Of a DNA stretch of 64,000 nt, positions 24,434-35,535 are shown piece after piece. Numbering within the stretch: the stretch's first letter is position 1; every line of letters begins with the position of its first letter. This stretch comes from Scleromitrula shiraiana (Eukaryota > Ascomycota > Leotiomycetes > Helotiales > Sclerotiniaceae), in contig JABELC010000004.1 of NCBI GenBank assembly GCA_028455995.1, positions 3,470,501 to 3,534,500 on the forward strand, given 5' to 3'. Below the pieces are notes generated by a model, which saw only the letters and a program-made list of their open reading frames with translations, had not been told where the DNA came from and made no database searches. The translations under genes were made by a program, and so were the position numbers.

Positions 24434-24856
24434 ATGTGCCAACTCACGCCCCGACGATGCAAAAACGCATCGCTCCCTGAGCCCTGCCCACGCATTCTAC
24501 TCATTGTAGGGCTTTGTCTAACCGCGTATGGTGACGACTTTCAATGCGCTCTCCGTGAAGAACTTCCAACCGAACACATCCCAGATAATGATATACCCAT
24601 CGCCCGGGTTTATTGTTCTAAATGTTCCTCTGAGCGGCAAAAAATAATCGAGTACAAGACGCGTGTCACTTATGGTTGGAATGTGGAGGGAAATAGATGT
24701 AGAAGATTAGGGAAAAGCTTGGGAAAGTTTGGCAATGACTTAGTTGAGAAATTGGGCGAATATGATCTGAACTTAAAAGGGATGGCTGGTCAGGTTAAAC
24801 AGAATATTATGGGAAGAGGGTCGCATGAGGGGAAACATTACAGCAAGTTGGAGTAA
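24434..24856 (+). CDS. Cys-containing small hypothetical protein, 140 aa
   Basis: Single exon from ATG 24434. The N-terminal half has spaced cysteines (MCQLTPRRCKNASLPEPCPR, a hydrophobic ILLIVGLCL, FQCALRE, then VYCSKCSSER), with a CxxC near residue 63 that could hold zinc together with upstream cysteines. The C-terminal half is basic and helical (RLGKSLGKFGNDLVEKLGEY) with no cysteines. The pattern is reminiscent of a large uncharacterised fungal family that begins with Met-Cys and ends its conserved part in a CxxC; this is a weak resemblance. No reliable signal peptide, since the hydrophobic run begins too late and follows charged residues. The 3' neighbour on the opposite strand is the F-box-like gene at 25188. 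Confidence 0.45.
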   Translation: MCQLTPRRCKNASLPEPCPRILLIVGLCLTAYGDDFQCALREELPTEHIPDNDIPIARVYCSKCSSERQKIIEYKTRVTYGWNVEGNRCRRLGKSLGKFGNDLVEKLGEYDLNLKGMAGQVKQNIMGRGSHEGKHYSKLE

Positions 24857-25187
24857 TGAAAGTTAGACTATAATGGTGCATCATATGAAATTGAGAAGAC
24901 GATGAATATTTTAAGTTTTGGTGGATTTTTGGTGGAAATAGGCAATGATATTTGTTTGTGGTTCCTTTTTAGTCGCTATTTACTATAAATAACTTGCGAC
25001 ACACGGTATCATAGATTGGTAATCCTTAAAAATACTATGTTGTTGATTAACTATGCAATTATATCTATCATTGCGAAAGAAGGAATCAACGAAGCCCAAA
25101 ATTCCCCCAACGAGACCATGTTAACCCGTAAACAAGTGAGTGTCCCAGAATGGCCGAAAATTGGGATACCCTAACGCTGCGATCAAT

Positions 25188-26328
25188 CTACATCATGATA
25201 TCGTCGTCTTTCAGCATCAATACATCATCGTCATGATCACTGCCACTGATGGAATCGTCGCTCAGTTCTTGATGAGAGCGAGGGTAAGATCCCGGCCCGT
25301 AAACATCCATGTTCTTTAAATCCTCCAAAAGAGTTTGGAAAAAATTCCGATGCTGCTTGTCCATGACCGCAAATTTCCTCTTGTCATATCCCATAACCCA
25401 GTTATACAAACTGCTGGATTTGAACTGTTGCCAGAAAATCGCAGCCCAACCCCCATTGGTTTCCCATAAGCTAGTGTAGCCAACCGATCCTCCCCCCCAG
25501 CTTCTTACTACGGCTCTATATCTCACTGCGGCTTCATAGTACCATTTTTCCCCTTTTCCAAATGGACTAGGTAGTCTCTCTTTATCTACCATGTACCTGA
25601 CTTTGTCACTTGGGTATATATTGCCTTCGTGTGTAACGATGTTGTAATAATCCTTGTATCGGTCGATTAGTCGCTGTTCTTCGGCGGAATATCTGTTGCC
25701 ATAGACTTTGCGAGATAGAAACATACTGCGCATAGTCAATCCAACAGGGATTGAGGCCCGACGATATTCAGATCCTACCCATTTGGTCAACAGTGGTGCA
25801 AGCGAGTTCTTTTGTTCGGATGACATTAAGGGTCTGCCGGCAGCGAAGTACGTCGAGTGCCTACTGATATGTTTCCAGCAGAAACGAGATGTGAGACCCA
25901 AACAGATGACCTCATTGAGGCTCCCTTGTTGATGATCTAATATTGCGAAAACTCGCAGGACAACTTTCTGTTTGAATGCAAGTAGGTCATGGGTGGTTGC
26001 GGCATTGAGGTCTTGATCTATCAGAAAATATCTAGTCAGTCAAAACTCAGTCAGATTACGACATCGCGTAGAATGTTGCTTTACCATAAAAGAAAGGGTT
26101 GAGTGGATTTGGTCGATGGACTAGGCGACGTCTCTTTCTGCTCCTGACCGGTGTTTCTTCTACATCAATAGTATTGTACTTTCGTTTCGCAATTTTCAAG
26201 GTAGAATTTACACCTGAAGCTCCAAACCTAGCCATCACGAAGCCAGCCCGGAAAGGATGAGTATCACTTCTCTCTGGTGAGACAAGATTGACGACTTCTG
26301 CTTCAGTCTGAAAGATTCTATCATCCAT
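25188..26328 (-). CDS. F-box-like protein, 357 aa
   Basis: Two exons, 26328-26085 and 26017-25188, with a 67-nt GT-AG intron in phase 1. The start chosen is the ATG at 26328 (MDDRIFQTEAE); an in-frame upstream ATG at 26388 would add 20 residues. After a basic segment (RSRKRRRLVHRPNP) comes an F-box-like helix-turn pattern, LLAFKQKVVLRVFAILDHQQ, then VICLGLTSRFCWKHI, spanning the region after the intron. Downstream are LLTKWVGSEYRR and EEQRLIDRYKDYYNI. The C-terminus is acidic (SDHDDDVLMLKDDDIMM). The gene at 32583 shows the same order: a degenerate F-box, a GLTCKKYWEAV segment, LTTWMGPRYRL, then EKALIERYELYGDI. The two are therefore paralogues. F-box proteins recruit substrates to SCF ubiquitin ligases through Skp1. 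Whether this degenerate box still binds Skp1 is unknown. Confidence 0.85.
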
Positions 26329-28004
26329 GCTTTTGATGGTGTAGTTCCTCTGATAAATTATTGTAGTGGCTCTGAGGAAGGCTATCACATGCCAAGAAAT
26401 AAAATTTCTTCTTCAATTTCTGAAGTGAATAGTTGTTAAATTATGCATCTGGGTCAGTTCTGGAGACGAGGACCACAGATCAGTCTTCTAGGAATATTTG
26501 AAGAAGATGTCGATACAAAAGATATACGAAGATAGATCTAGATCATGAGCAGCCAAGTATAAGTAGATGCAGGAGTATGGAAGAGAAATGAGTTTGATTG
26601 AGTCACCACATATCTTAAGGATTGAGGAGAATTAGATATATCTTGCCTAGGCTTGATTTGTCAATTCGTTTAGCCTCTAGTCCGGACCATTCACTGATAT
26701 TTCCCATTCATTAACAAGTCTGCGAGTTGATCAATCGGAAAGACTATTAATAAATATGAGAATAAATTTGAATCTCTCGGATCGTCAAAAGTTCCTGTAC
26801 AATTCATCAAAATAATAGAATATCTAGATATCGAAACGATAAATATAATAATTACCAACTGAAATGACACCAATCTCTATTTTGAAACCATCCTAACTAC
26901 ATTGTGACCTTATTCTGGATTATAAATTGAGTTTTCTCTAGAATGATAAGTTTCGATACATAATACTGAAAAAAGGGGTGTATTCCGAAACTTATGTGTT
27001 TTATCAACAGATCTGCCACTTAATCTATAGGCCGAGCATTTCAGATTCGAGTTCCAATTCAACCAGTAAGCCAAAACATAAATAGTAAATATCATCGAAT
27101 GGCCCGTATCATCTCAATAGCCTCCGCAACTTTACCTCTCGTGATTCATCTTCGGTTCCTGACGGTGCACGTGATAAACACGTGCCGAAGGCACGTGCGT
27201 ATTATATTATAGTATAGTTGACGTGGCTTCACGGCCATGATCTACTTTTTTATTTAGAATATATGATCTATTTTTCTCGTAAGAAGTACGAAGAAAAAGG
27301 ATTATAGAGAATTATATGTTTTATACAAATTATTATTTAAGTGACTCCAACAATTCCCATCCTCTTGTTCTTAGTAGAATCTTCTACCGAACTTCTGCCT
27401 AACCGCACTGGCTTCCAAACAGCTTCCAGATCGATAGAAAGAACTATTTTGACCCAGTATCAGCCACTAAGATTATGCAAAGTGAGATACTCCGATCTTT
27501 TCTCCGAGCTCAAACTTCTCAATGTCTGCCTTCATAGAACCAAGGAGGAGAAAACATTCCTCGAGCATTTCAGATTTTTATTCTGGTTTCAGCAGCGAGG
27601 AAACTGAGGAACTTCATCGTAAACTCCTGGAAGCTTTGAATCCTCCAATCATCAGGAAGTCTTCTCAAAATAAACTTCAAAATATTTCGAGTTCTCCCTG
27701 CCAAAGAAGGTGGATATTGATTAAACCCCGACTGACAATGTAAAGTGCAATAAGAAAAGCTATAGAAGCAATCGCCAAACCAGCGACTATGACAAAGAAT
27801 ATCGCCAGAATGATTTTTAACTTACTCCATGAGAACGAACCCACCAATCTTTTCCAGCAACAACACTTTCGATGACGTTACGACAGGTCTTACATGGAAG
27901 GCCCATTGGGGGTGTATCGAGGATTTACTTCATGACCGGACGAAACCCACGAAATAGCTATATACTACAATGAAAACACTCTAACTCAGTCGGTTCAAGA
28001 ATGA
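26329..28004. other. Intergenic with E-box cluster
   Basis: About 1.7 kb upstream of the F-box-like gene. It contains the CACGTG triplet listed separately and otherwise AT-leaning DNA. A 73-codon frame at 27522-27743 (MSAFIEPRRRKHSSSISDFY...) looks moderately coding and may belong with the fragment at 28005, but no joined model works. Confidence 0.45.
27168..27197. promoter_or_regulatory. Three CACGTG E-boxes within 30 bp
   Basis: CACGTG occurs at 27168-27173, 27179-27184 and 27192-27197; the second and third lie within GCACGTG-type contexts that form an inverted repeat around CCGAAGG. CACGTG is the core site of fungal bHLH regulators such as Cbf1 and Pho4. The cluster is about 840 bp upstream of the F-box-like gene start at 26328, which makes that gene the nearest candidate target. 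Function is inference. Confidence 0.5.
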
Positions 28005-28313
28005 ACGGGATCTCAATATCGTTCTACTACTTTCTCGAGTATTGAGGCTCCATTTCTCGCCTGGAATAGCTACGGCGATGGACTCAGGGAAGAGGATAGG
28101 CTTCTCGGAAAACATGCTAAGAATACCATTGGCCCAAACTTTCTGATAAAAGAATTCAAGAATTCTTTACAGATGACCACAAACTTTCACACTCTTTTAA
28201 GATGGCCGATGCTTGATATCTGTTTGCTGTCGACAACATTAGGGACACTATGGTCAATTAAAGAATGGATGCAGAGAAATGAAGCAGCAGTTATGGAGAT
28301 CGATGTGCTTTGA
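28005..28313 (+). pseudogene. Orphan coding-like fragment
   Basis: A 103-codon frame without an ATG runs from just after a stop at 28002 to a TGA at 28311. It includes SIEAPFLAWNSYGDGLREED, NTIGPNFLIKEFKNSLQMTT and LSTTLGTLWSIKEWMQRNE. The composition is protein-like rather than repeat-derived. Upstream frames (27522-27743 and around 27880-27950) also look partly coding but cannot be joined by clear splice sites. I read it as a decayed gene remnant of unknown family; it could be a terminal exon of an unmodelled gene. Confidence 0.25.
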
Positions 28314-28589
28314 ATAAGTCAAAGACTGCAGTTTATCCAAATGAGCTGCATATAAATGGGGTTTGAACAGTTGGTGTAGTGCATCTTCCAGGTTCCTATA
28401 TTGCATATTATCAAAGTGATGTTGACTTGCCTACATCTTGCTTAAAAATGAAATAACATCGATTCAAACAGAACTAAGAGCTCGTTCAGTACATCCAGAA
28501 TAGCTTGTTTTACGGCTTTAGGTTAATAATATGATATATCGTTGTTTTCTATATCATGATTGAAGTAGCTTTTAAAAACATATTATATT

Positions 28590-29320
28590 TAACAAAGCTT
28601 TACAAACTTGAACTTGAAGTTAAAGTTGTAGAATCAATATACTGAATTAAATTAAAATTAAAACAAAGTACATAAAATAAACGACTCGGAATCGTCTTAA
28701 AAAATCTCAAATAGTATATCTTTTTACTTTTATATTGACTTTCAGTTGATAACTTTATTAATTTTAAGTTATATTTAATAACTTGAACTTGAAACTTTGA
28801 ATAATAACTTGAATCTACTACTAGTTTTGATCAATATTTTTTTTGCTGATGTACTACTACTAGTACTACTACTAGTAGTAAACTTAATGAAAAAAATCAT
28901 ACTATAAAAAACTTCAAGTTGTAAAAAAAGACTCGGAATTAAAACTTGCCATTGGTAGTGAACTTGAAGATTATTTTTAATAAAAATTAAAAATAAAAAT
29001 TATTAAAGTATAATAGTATATTTACTAGTAGTATAATTAAAAATCTTGATTTAAAAATTACTAATTAATTACTAGTAATTTCAAGTTACTAAGAACTTGA
29101 ACTTGAAGTTAAAATTTGGATTATTTAAATTTTATAACTTCTAGTTTATTCCTTCAAGTTATTTCAAGTTACTACTACTTTGAACTTGAATATACTAGTA
29201 CATAAATACTTATAACAAATATAATATAATTAATAAATAATTTCTACTACTACTCGCAGTATATTAAAAAAATTCGATTTTAAGTCAATAAAAAGTGATT
29301 TTATTGATAATATTAATATG
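28590..29320. repeat. AT-rich island 2 with shared short words
   Basis: Very AT-rich DNA with many TCAAGTT/AACTTGA and ACTAGTA units, plus ACTCGGA at 28684-28690 and 28931-28937; a further copy lies just outside at 29399-29405. No open frame or transposon ends. Same vocabulary as the islands at 18965, 33835 and 54475. Confidence 0.8.
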
Positions 29321-29339
29321 CTCCTTGCTCTCATAGTAG

Positions 29340-30440
29340 GGATGGAATAGAGGTGAAATGGAATGAGAATATGAATATAATTTAAATGAGCGGTAGGTGA
29401 CTCGGAGTCGTGAAATGAGGGGGCGAAGGATAAAGAGAGGGAAGATGTAAGAGAGGGAGGAGAGGAGAGGGAGGAGAGGAGAGGAGAGGGAGTAGATAGT
29501 GATAGAGAGAGAAAAGAGGATAATTTGAAGGTGTGTGAGGATGCGGTTGTGAGCGTGAGTGTGCTGTATGGAAGGGGGGATAGAATGGGATAGGATAGGA
29601 TGGAAGAGGGAAATACATGTGAGGGAGGGATGATATGGTATGGTATGGTATGGTATGGTATAATACAGGAAATGGGAGATAGAGGGAGAAGAAAAAGAAA
29701 AATAATTATATTATAATGACCTAGGGTATAAGATTATTAGTTGATTGTATGACTGGTGATTGGGCATTGATTGATTGATTGAGTAATTAGTTGGTGTAGG
29801 ATCTTATGACGTTAGATGGAAGGATGAATGGGATGAGATTCGAAAATTCTATTTCAGATATAGGGAATGGGGATGAGGATGGAAAGGGGGAAATATTGGT
29901 TAGTGAGGAGGTGGGTGAATGAAGGGTGGATAAATGGTTTAGTGGTGGTGTGGCGCGTTGGGGTTTTGATGGAAGGGTTTTTATTCTATGTGTGGGGGGA
30001 TGGTAGGGATGGGAAGGTAGGTGTGTGATGGATGAGATGGGAATGATGAGTAGAAGGAAGTTCTGGGATGTCTCCTATAGATGTTTTATTGGTAAGAGAT
30101 ATCAGATAGGTGGGTGGTTATTTGCTCGGGAAGAGTCAATGGAGTGAATGGGAGAAAATTTTAAGGGATGTGGAGTATCTTGGTACTGTATTTGCTTTTT
30201 GGAGTGATGGTTGGTGGTGGATGAATAGATAGGTACTGATGAATAGACTTTCGATAGAGGAAAAGAGGAGAGGGGAGAGAAGGTGAGATGGAGGAGTGAG
30301 GAGTAAGGAGCCTGGAAAGAGTGGGTATCAGGGTCTCATGTTAATGGGCTGGTTGATGCTTCGATGGATGGATGGATGGATGGATGGATGGATGGATGGA
30401 TGATGAATAGAATGAATATAATACAGATATTTAGAATAGG
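29340..30440. repeat. 1.1 kb purine-rich, G-skewed block
   Basis: The plus strand is dominated by GGA, GAG, GGGA, TGG and GATG units. Local microsatellites include GAGAGGGAG units near 29455-29495, (TATGG)n at 29634-29661 and (GATG)10 at 30363-30402. No gene is supported on either strand; a 78-codon minus frame here is Pro/Ser/Leu repeat translation. Confidence 0.8.
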
Positions 30441-32582
30441 AAGAGAAGTTTGCGTTTTTCATTTAGGAGAACTATATATGTATTCAGATTTAGGTCATTA
30501 TTAGACATTCTCTTGTACGTTGGAGATTACACACTGTGGTGGGATTCATTGAATATAAGGAGTGGTTATTGGGGGCTGGATTGGGCTGGTTGGCTATTGT
30601 TATGATTGTATGAGTGCTTTGCTTGTCGGTTTATCAAAAGTAGTGAAAGAAGTTAATGAAGAGGATGAGAAGCGAAAGTCTACTTTTATTTCTCAAATAG
30701 TAGATTATACTAAATATATTGTGAGTTTAGAAAGAGGAGCAATAATTGTAATGAAAGATGCGGGGCCCGGACGCTACGAGTAATAGTAATGGATGAGTTA
30801 GGAATCTCAAATGGGAAGAGGAGTAGAAGGATAAAATTATATATTGTTGCCGGATTAGAGAGAGAAGAATTCAGAGGGAAACAGAGAAGAATTGACTTCT
30901 GACTTGTTATGAGGAGAGAGTGATTGAAGCAGTCAAGATAGAAGTTGGGGGAATACAATACGAAAGAGATAAAAAGAGATTTATTTGGACCATGTGAAGG
31001 TTTATTTTAGACTTGATAGTCAAATAAATTACTATTCGTAATATAATAAGACCTCTAGTTCATATTTTTATGCAGGCGATTCTTGTAATTTCGAAGATAA
31101 AAATATTATACCGCGGTACCTGTGAGTTCTTTCTTTGATATAAATGACCAGGAGTAGGGAGGTATTCGATCAAAGCTACTAGGATCTTAACGAAGAATCC
31201 CCTATATACATCGCCTAGAGTGTGAGGGATATTAATATATCCAATGTATATCATTGTGTTTGTCAATTTGTAACTTTTAACCCAACAGTACCACTAATTA
31301 CAGAAATGAAAAGATGCCTCATAAGTATTTGGATAATTTTCTATATGTGAAAAGAAGAATGAAAAACAAAGTATGTGGAGCTAGCTAGCTAGCTAGTATA
31401 TCTTACTTAGTAAGCACTCTAACAAACTTGACTTTCTAAGATATTTTAGTGTGTAACTAACCAACTTTATGAGGGTTAGTTTCAATTGTATATAGTGAGA
31501 TTCATAGAGGTACTAGAAGTTCTAGTTCCTTGGCTAGAAATGATAAGAGACGGGTCATCTGATCAAAGGATTTTGAAGGAGAGATCGAGATCCTAGTTGG
31601 GATAGATACATATTTCTTAGTCTCAGCATAGGATTTGGATGGTATTGATACGTTTTCACACGTCTAATTATTAAAACAAGCACATATTGAGACTCACTCA
31701 TGAGGCAATCTGAGATCTTGTTATCTCTCGAATGGAGGGATGGACTTGAAACTAATTCACTCTATGTATTGTGATGTCATTGGAATAGGACATTGTACTT
31801 GGTGCTAGAAAAAGAGTGAAGTATGACGAATGATTCTGGTTTTAATTACCTAGGTATCTATAAAAACCCTGGAATGCTTTTGAACCGAAGGGAGAAAGTA
31901 TCCTCCGAGGGATAAAAAATCATAACCTGATGTTAAATCTATGTGATATATAGAATATATTTAGGTATGAGAAGAATGATCAGTCAAGCTGCATGTGTTT
32001 TTTGTTGCGAATAGACGAGTGGAGAGAAAAGGAATACAAAAAACATTTGAAGTTCAAAAGCCTGTATCGAGCGAAGCCCGCGCACACTATATTCAAACCA
32101 TGGATAACATGATTAAATGCAAACACCTTCTAACCTCCTACATCCTAAGATCTCGGCAATACACGGGAGAGTTGGTAGAATATGATGTCAGCAATTTGAG
32201 CCGAGTACGGGCCGTAGTTGATCCATTGCTGTACCCGATAATTCACTAAGAAAGTCCGGCGCAAGTAGTTCATTGAGATGTGACATCAAGTTCTCCAGTA
32301 GTCTGCACACTTATAATTTTCCCAATATATATAGGAACGTGAAGCTCAAATTCTTACATTATTTTTCTTCCATTCAGGCACTCCTGTTAGTTTATTTATT
32401 TGGATCAATTTGGAACTTTACGACTGAACTGAATATTGAAACTTCTTCAGATTTTGAGAACAAATCAAATATTTAAATCAGTTTAAAGAACCATATCTAT
32501 TTGAACATCTAAACTCATTGAAACATTTAAATCTATTCAATTATTTAAATCCATTTAGAGCACTGAGTACCTTTCAGACACC
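30441..32582. other. Intergenic upstream of the second F-box-like gene
   Basis: About 2.1 kb without a supported gene. It includes a GCTAG repeat at 31380-31397, a TACCTAGGTA palindrome at 31847-31856, and an 84-codon frame at 31995-32249 (MFFVANRRVERKGIQKTFEV...) that has no recognisable family and may be chance. The last 100 bp before 32583 contain repeated ATTTAAATC units. Confidence 0.5.
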
Positions 32583-33647
32583 ATGGCTAACTACGACCTC
32601 TCAGAAGATCTAAGCAAATCTTTCGTTCTATACGATCCTCCTACCACCCGAAAGACTTCTCCCATTCAAACCCTACCCACTGATGTTATTCTAAACATTT
32701 TTGACGTCTTTCTCAAAGAATCCGATGAACCCGATGTGGTCTCAGCAACATGTTTCGGACTGACATGCAAGAAGTACTGGGAGGCGGTCAAATACTTCCA
32801 CCCCAAGCCAATTCCTCTTTACGAACAATTCCTTGCCGCCCCCACCAATGCAAATGTCGACGATCAAATCCTCGCACAATTCCTCACCACATGGATGGGA
32901 CCTCGATATCGCCTGCCCACTCAAGAACCCGGACCCGAAGATACCGTGCTCAAGTTGGTAGGATCACCAGGGCAATACGGTCTACACTTCCTACCGGTCT
33001 CGCGATACGGTTCCGCGAGGAACCCGAACCTTTTCCAGGAAAAAGCCCTCATTGAGCGATACGAGCTCTACGGAGATATACATCATGTCAACAAGATTAC
33101 GCTGGCGGATGGAAGCGAGATCTCACTTAAGATGGCCGATGGACGCGAGATCTCCCCTCTTTTCCCACATCCTATGAACGTCAATGCCAATGATTGGTAT
33201 CGAGCAGCCGCAAGAGCATTCAAGTGCGAGGCCATGAAATACGTTTATAACGATCTCAAGGATGAAAGAAAAAGCGAAGGTCGGGTGAAGGTGGAACATG
33301 TCTGGTTTTGGGTAATGCTCGACAGCTATAATTCGGAACCCTGCCAGTTAAGAAAGTATGTGGAATTACAGGAGAAGGCGATGGAATACAGCGCCCGAGT
33401 TGGTTATTTACCTTCTTCTGCTCCGGATTTGGGTGAGAGATTACCTCATCAGTTAAGGATGCTTGCGTTGTTTCCGGATGAGGGAGATGATGTGGTGGTA
33501 AGGGAATGGGAAGATATGAAGGAATTGCAGGAAGAGGTGGATGAAGGGAGGCTGGAACTATGCAATCAATCCATGCAAGAAGAGGAGCAAGATATTCAAC
33601 AAGATGAGGATCTAGAAGAAGAGTATTGGGAGGAGATGATTGAATGA
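32583..33647 (+). CDS. F-box-like protein, 354 aa
   Basis: Single exon from ATG 32583, which has an ACC ATGG start context. A degenerate F-box lies at about residues 29-70: QTLPTDVILNIFDVFLKE, then SATCFGLTCKKYWEAVKYF. The rest follows the same order as the gene at 25188 (LTTWMGPRYRL at about 101-111, EKALIERYELYGDI further on), so the two are paralogues on opposite strands. The middle has a tandem nine-residue duplication, LADGSEIS then MADGREIS. The C-terminal 50 residues are strongly acidic, with runs of Glu and Asp. F-box proteins act as substrate receptors in SCF ubiquitin ligases; no WD40 or LRR substrate domain is visible here, so the target-binding part is unknown. No signal peptide. 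Confidence 0.88.
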   Translation: MANYDLSEDLSKSFVLYDPPTTRKTSPIQTLPTDVILNIFDVFLKESDEPDVVSATCFGLTCKKYWEAVKYFHPKPIPLYEQFLAAPTNANVDDQILAQFLTTWMGPRYRLPTQEPGPEDTVLKLVGSPGQYGLHFLPVSRYGSARNPNLFQEKALIERYELYGDIHHVNKITLADGSEISLKMADGREISPLFPHPMNVNANDWYRAAARAFKCEAMKYVYNDLKDERKSEGRVKVEHVWFWVMLDSYNSEPCQLRKYVELQEKAMEYSARVGYLPSSAPDLGERLPHQLRMLALFPDEGDDVVVREWEDMKELQEEVDEGRLELCNQSMQEEEQDIQQDEDLEEEYWEEMIE

Positions 33648-33834
33648 GTCGGATGTAAGTTTAGATCAGAGGGAAATACCTGGGAAAGTTTTGGTGTCAC
33701 GGTCTAACGGTGTTTATTTTTTTTGGATATTTCGGGGTATGGGACATTTATCAAGAGATGTGATTTTTACAGTCAAGTATCAATTAATCTCTATTATATT
33801 CACAATAATTGAATATTGGAGTTAGTTAACTATG

Positions 33835-34985
33835 GATGAATACAAAATATGAATATAACATGATTTTCCTTTGGTTCTTTCAACTTGGCTCATAACTACA
33901 AAGAGTGAACCTTTAAAAATATCTAATTAATAAATAATCTTGTACATACTAATAATTCAAGCTACTAGTACAAAAGTCGGTTTGACATTCAACTTGAATA
34001 TAGATTATTTTGATATTTAACTTGAACAAAGAAGTTATGCTTATATAATTTGTTCATACTTCAAGTTCCACAATTTCAAATTCACAATCACAGTATATAT
34101 TTTGTTTCAAGTTTTCTCTTTATACTAACTAATACTAGTAAATCATTCTTCAAAACCTTCAAAACCTTCAAAATCTTTAAAACAAACTCAAAATAACTTT
34201 TACTACTATTACTACTACTAATAATAATAAAATTATATTCTCAACACAAGTTATTTTGATATCAATATCAATATCAATATCAATATCGAATAACAAAAAA
34301 TCTAAACACAAACAAAAAAACTTGAATTAGTACTAGTATTTTATACAAACTTTGAAACAATCTAAAAAGTTTCACTAGTAACTATTATTAGTATTTCAAA
34401 GTGATGAAAAATCTTCAAGTTCATCAGCGAAAAATCTTTTAGTTAAATACTAGTAACTTGAAAGATTAATTATACTAGTATAAATTATTTATATCAATAA
34501 TTACGAATTAATTTTTAATCAATTACTAGTTCTTCGGAGTTGAATATAATTCAATTTTATCACAATAATATTATTTTAATACTACTACTAGTATTTTAAT
34601 ATCATAATTTTCCTAGAAAAATAAATACCTTTACCACCGGCAGTGAGCTTGCGATTTAATTTTTTTTCTCAAGTTACTTCAAGTTCAAGTTTTCAAGATC
34701 ATACCTAACTTAACATTAACATTATTATTAAAACATATCAACCAACACTACCACTACCAGTACCAGTAGAAAACAATTTTTCATTTTTGAAAAAAGATTC
34801 AAGTTGAAATAACAATCGTGACATAAAATCCGAGTCATTTCATATTAAAATGACTCGGACGATTTTACATGTTATTTAAGATACTAGTAGTATGATTGAA
34901 ACTCTGAACTTAAAATGATGCTATTTCAAGTTATCACCGTATACAAGTATACAAGTAATATAACATACTAGTAAGAATTCATACA
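33835..34985. repeat. AT-rich island 3 with shared short words
   Basis: About 1.15 kb of AT-rich DNA directly downstream of the F-box-like gene. It holds many ACTAGTA and TCAAGTT/ACTTGAA units, (ATCAAT)n at 34257-34287, a CCGGCAGTG variant near 34636, and a perfect 12-bp inverted repeat, TCCGAGTCATTT / AAATGACTCGGA, at 34829-34859 with a 7-nt loop. No coding capacity. Confidence 0.8.
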
Positions 34986-34993
34986 ATCCTATC

Positions 34994-35070
34994 CACCTCA
35001 CCTCACCTCACCTCACCTCATCTCACCTCAACCCATACCACTGGCACTGGCACTGGCACTGGCACTGGCG
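34994..35070. repeat. (CCTCA)n and (CACTGG)n microsatellites
   Basis: CCTCA units at 34994-35031 are followed by five CACTGG hexamers at 35039-35069. The second unit is a tandem expansion of the CACTGGCA word that marks the AT islands, and it lies at the edge of island 3. Confidence 0.85.
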
Positions 35071-35176
35071 CCAAGTGTGAAACCATGCATTCATGCATGC
35101 ATCTTGACTATCATCTTATCTATCCAATCCAATCCAATCAATCTATGATTATATCACACACCACACCACACACACC

Positions 35177-35270
35177 ACACCATCCCATCCCATCCCATCC
35201 CATCCCATCCAAAAACCCAAACCCAAGAACGCCCCATCCCATCCCACCCCATCCCATCCCATCCCATACC
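35177..35270. repeat. (CATCC)n repeat
   Basis: Two blocks of CATCC pentamers (about 35181-35210 and 35232-35270) joined by an A/C-rich linker. Spurious Trp/Gly/Met-rich frames arise on the minus strand and were rejected. Confidence 0.85.
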
Positions 35271-35535
35271 ACCCCAAAGTGCATACCACCACCACACACC
35301 CCCAACAGCACAAACACGAACACAAAGGAACACAAAGCCAACAAAAAGGCATCCATCATACATCATATCATCATACATCATGCAAACCGACTAAAATTGA
35401 CTTGCCATGCACATACAAGTAATTACCCCTCTCCTATATATTCCTAAACCTAGCATGTCCGAATCATCGGATCAATTAATGCCATGGGTATCTTAAGTTC
35501 AGTCGTATGGTGCCTGCATGGTGGCACGTAGATGG

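Noticed and set aside
31995..32249. 84-codon plus frame
   Set aside because: Possible but unsupported: no homology signal recognisable by eye and no splice continuation.
35138..35447. Overlapping frames on both strands over CATCC repeats
   Set aside because: Trp/Gly/Met- or Pro/His-rich products generated by the microsatellite.
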